A stretch of 54,498 nucleotides of DNA from an uncultured Bacteroidales bacterium. Lineage in GTDB: Bacteria > Bacteroidota > Bacteroidia > Bacteroidales > Paludibacteraceae. This document shows positions 52,220 through 54,498 of the stretch, one piece after another. The position numbers and the translations under genes were made by a program. The notes under the pieces were generated by a model. That model made no database searches. It worked only from the letters and a program-made list of their open reading frames with translations, and was not told where the DNA came from. The DNA is taken from NCBI GenBank assembly GCA_934692905.1, contig CAKUUM010000009.1, positions 1 to 54,498 on the forward strand. Reading direction: 5' to 3'. Numbering within the stretch: position 1 is the stretch's first letter; every line of letters begins with the position of its first letter.

Positions 52220-52251
52220 TTTGTATAAATGAAAAATAACATTTATCTTTG
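52220..52251 (+). promoter_or_regulatory. Promoter of the secreted-protein gene at 52596
   Basis: TTTG (52220-52223), exactly 20 bases, TATCTTTG (52244-52251): full consensus, 28 bases from the divergent promoter. It leaves a leader of about 338 bases that holds a small AAGCG/CGCTT hairpin (52309-52328) and no convincing gene. Confidence 0.75.
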
Positions 52252-52595
52252 CAGCGCAATTAGAGAAAAGAGTGTCAAGTATTCATGTTCTCCTATTGCT
52301 AATTAAATAAAGCGTTTATTAGCGCTTATTTTGGCTATCAGAAAACCGGAAATTTTCGTCAACCCAAGATAAGATGACAATAAGCGTTCTCGTGATGTGT
52401 ATATATCTGCCTTTGACAGACGTATTCATATCGGGCGTGGGCGTATATTGTTTGTTCTTGTTGGCAAGGTTCTTTCCGGTACCTCTGATAGAAGAATAAG
52501 CAGGCTATATCGGTTCCACGCTTTTTTATTGTTATCTTCTGTTTGGAGCCAACAGAAAACAATAGTTGTTCCCGACACGTATGAGGGATATTCTT

Positions 52596-53312
52596 ATGAA
52601 GAAATTTTGTTTATTGATGGTAGTTATTGTGTCATCTATGCTGAGTTTTGCACAAGATATTATCATCACACGTGATGCAAAACGCATCGAAAGTAAAATT
52701 CAAGAGGTTTCTCTTACAGAGGTACGTTACCAAACATGGAATAATCTTGACGGTCCTGTATTTGTACTCCCAACCTCCGAAATTAGTGTTATCACATTCC
52801 AAAACGGTACTGTCAAAGTCTTTGACAGCGCAAAACCTTCTGCTGATAATAATCAGGGTATCAATTCTTCAGAATTGTCGTTTGGGACGATTTCACGCTT
52901 TGGTAATATGTACTCATTGCGACAAAACGGGCGTGAGACTCAAATGGATAGAGATGCTTACCTGTATTTTGTCAATCAACATTGTCCCGCCGCTTATAAT
53001 GAATACATCAAGGGGAATAATATGCGTATGGCTGGTTGGGGAATGTTAGGTGCCGGACTTCCTGTATGTCTTGCTGTTGGTGTTCCAATGTTGTTATGTT
53101 GTTGGACGTATGGTGGTGTGGTAACAGGTGCTGTATTTATCGCTGTTGGCGGTGCTGCCACATTGGCATCAGTTCCGCTGCTGTGTGTTGGTTATTCAAA
53201 GTGTAACAATAGCCATAATGTTTACAATATCAAAAGCAGCCAACATACTCAAACGCTCTCACTTAATGGACAAATCTCACAAGACGGTATAGGATTAGCA
53301 TTGCGATTCTAA
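52596..53312 (+). CDS. Secreted/membrane protein, Bacteroidota-specific
   Basis: About 238 residues from ATG 52596, chosen because it gives a signal peptide (MKKFCLLMVVIVSSMLSFAQ). The mature start DIIITRDAKRIESKIQEVSL...EVRYQTWNNLDGP...LPTSEISVITFQNGTV is a conserved block at the N-terminus of many Bacteroidota proteins of unknown role. Two glycine-rich hydrophobic segments (GMLGAGLPVCLAVGVPMLLC and VVTGAVFIAVGGAATLASVP) follow at about 140-190, suggesting membrane insertion. A terminator follows directly. Confidence 0.75.
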   Translation: MKKFCLLMVVIVSSMLSFAQDIIITRDAKRIESKIQEVSLTEVRYQTWNNLDGPVFVLPTSEISVITFQNGTVKVFDSAKPSADNNQGINSSELSFGTISRFGNMYSLRQNGRETQMDRDAYLYFVNQHCPAAYNEYIKGNNMRMAGWGMLGAGLPVCLAVGVPMLLCCWTYGGVVTGAVFIAVGGAATLASVPLLCVGYSKCNNSHNVYNIKSSQHTQTLSLNGQISQDGIGLALRF

Positions 53313-53343
53313 CGTTTTTTCTGTCAAAAACTTGACACTCACG

Positions 53344-53374
53344 CTATCACCTTAATTTGAGGTGATAGTTTTTT
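53344..53374 (+). terminator. Rho-independent terminator
   Basis: CTATCACCT (53344-53352) pairs perfectly with AGGTGATAG (53360-53368) around a seven-base loop and is followed by six T. It ends the gene at 52596-53312. Confidence 0.9.
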
Positions 53375-53536
53375 GTATTTACTGAGGTCTTTATCTGATG
53401 GTTGCCACCATTGGTGTTTGGCTTGGAATTGGGTGTACGGGTGGTGGTGATATCAAGACCTTCTCAATAAGAAATAGCCACTATGCCGACAAGTATATCG
53501 TTTCACACCGCACCTTCACCGGGGGTATTTATGCGT

Positions 53537-53893
53537 TTAGAAATGAGGGGATTGGGCTTCGCGGGTGAGGGTGGAGATGATGTAGCCGCGGAGCGTGGTG
53601 CAAGGCTTGGGATAGGAGGACGGATAGCGGTTGGCACGGGCGGTGTAGGCAGCGAAACGCTGTTGCCATTCGGCACGCAAAGCAGGGTCATTGAGGATGG
53701 TTTTGGATTGGGCAACCGCCGATGCGAAAGCATCCAAGGTACGTTGGCGGGCAGGCGTGACGGGACCTTCGTAGGGGTGCTGCACCACATAAGCATGGGT
53801 TTGACCATTGCGGGTGCGGAGAATGACTTTGTCGGTGCGGGTGAGTTTGCCCGACATGGTATCGAAAGGATGAGTGAGGACAGTGCGTGCCAT
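53537..53893 (-). CDS. Small conserved Bacteroidales protein
   Basis: A 118-residue soluble basic protein (MARTVLTHPFDTMSGKLTRT, later TPARQRTLDAFASAVAQSKT and DPALRAEWQQRFAAY). I recognise the layout from uncharacterised Bacteroidales proteins but know no function. No signal peptide, membrane segment or cysteine is present. A TATACCTTTGCAACC segment on the minus strand (about 53917-53931) holds a TACCTTTG box 30 bases upstream, supporting expression. Confidence 0.6.
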   Translation of the reverse strand: MARTVLTHPFDTMSGKLTRTDKVILRTRNGQTHAYVVQHPYEGPVTPARQRTLDAFASAVAQSKTILNDPALRAEWQQRFAAYTARANRYPSSYPKPCTTLRGYIISTLTREAQSPHF

Positions 53894-54003
53894 ATCTATG
53901 AGGTATTAGTATTCGGTTGCAAAGGTATAAATAATTTATGATATGTGCAAGGGGACGGTGAGCCTATTACAAGGGTACGGTCGGAGTCGCTGAATGAACC
54001 GAG

Positions 54004-54047
54004 TATCTACCGTGTATCAACCATATATCTACCGTGTATGTACCGTA
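54004..54047. repeat. 11-bp-phased array near the right end
   Basis: TATCTACCGTG, TATCAACCATA, TATCTACCGTG, TATGTACCGTA. TTTACGA/TGTACGA heptamers follow at 54087-54129. The 605-base stretch 53894-54498 has no recognisable gene. Confidence 0.8.
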
Positions 54048-54204
54048 GTTGTCAGCGTGAGGGCAGAGAACATTGACGATACCGAATTTACGATGTACGA
54101 TTTATTTGGGGATTGGGAATGATGTACGATTTTAGGGAGCGGGAGAGGGTATTTGATTAAGCGGGCGATACTATCGCCCTGCTAAGAAACAATAGGCATT
54201 GTGA

Positions 54205-54475
54205 GAGTAAGCCCAATGGGGCGGATAGGAAGAATGGGGCTTATAAGCCGAATAGGTCCAATAAGCCCAATAAGAGGGATAGGACTGACTCCATTAAAGA
54301 CCATTAAACAGCCATTAAAGACTCCCCCTACCCCCCAAAGAGGGGGGACTCCTCCATTAATGACCATTAATAAGCCATTAATGCTGGGTCGGGCAGAGGG
54401 CTCCATTAAGTCCATTAAAGAACCATTAAAGCAATGAAAAACATATAATTATCCACGAATTAGCCATTAATTTTT
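54205..54475. repeat. CCATTAA-family repeat region, fourth
   Basis: Same order of parts as at 46970-47107: GGGGC/GAATGGGG/CCAATAAG units (54212-54290), then CCATTAAAG/CCATTAATG units, then the core AACATATAATTA and CCACGAATTAGCCATTAATT (54440-54472). It continues towards the window end. Confidence 0.8.
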
Positions 54476-54498
54476 ACGAAACACCCTCTCGCGAATAG

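Overview
The window comes from a member of the Bacteroidota, most likely order Bacteroidales. Three things point there: promoters match TTTG-N19/21-TAnnTTTG with few Shine-Dalgarno sites; the ribosomal super-operon runs rpsL-rpsG-fusA-rpsJ without tuf; and families typical of the phylum are present (GHL10 glycoside hydrolase with a type IX secretion-like tail, DUF4143 ATPase, DUF4172-Fic, DUF3791). I cannot name a genus.

Layout. 1-2200: left edge with a partial minus-strand gene, a structured leader or small RNA that resembles a terminator/antiterminator switch, a DUF2971 gene, a DUF3791 gene and the 3' stub of an MFS transporter gene. 2280-21530: one co-directional block of 32 genes (rpsL to rplQ, with fusA, secY, map, infA, rpoA) ending at a strong terminator. 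21600-28060: a CAT-like stub, a secreted beta-lactamase-family serine hydrolase, an SGNH hydrolase, a membrane-anchored LytTR regulator, a large secreted glycosidase and a membrane protein. 28130-37170: ileS, a small lipoprotein, an AsmA-like protein and an M3 peptidase lipoprotein in one minus-strand run. 37700-46900: DNA repair and defence, also minus strand: UDG-family glycosylase, sigma factor, vsr, AlbA_2 ATPase, then DUF2357 nuclease, McrB-like AAA ATPase, N6-adenine methyltransferase and HNH endonuclease. 46900-54498: a truncated AlbA_2-family gene, a Fic protein, a DUF4143 ATPase, a secreted protein and a small conserved protein, separated by repeat-rich spacers.

The likely functional novelty is in two places. 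The tight five-gene defence operon combines an adenine-methylating modification enzyme with an McrBC-like ATPase/nuclease pair and an HNH nuclease; Vsr and a UDG-family enzyme lie nearby and appear once to have been directly adjacent. A sigma-factor gene now sits between them, flanked by 96-bp imperfect direct repeats that carry the old vsr/UDG junction.

At the DNA level, many spacers are built from short degenerate units with a strict 11-bp period (at least nine places, all with different sequences), and others from 7-bp units. The 7-bp units also lie inside ileS (twice) and the AsmA-like gene, and one 11-bp array lies inside the AsmA-like gene. A third, AT-rich family based on CCATTAA separates the genes at the right end. 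All assignments come from reading the sequence and from knowledge of the families; no database search was run.
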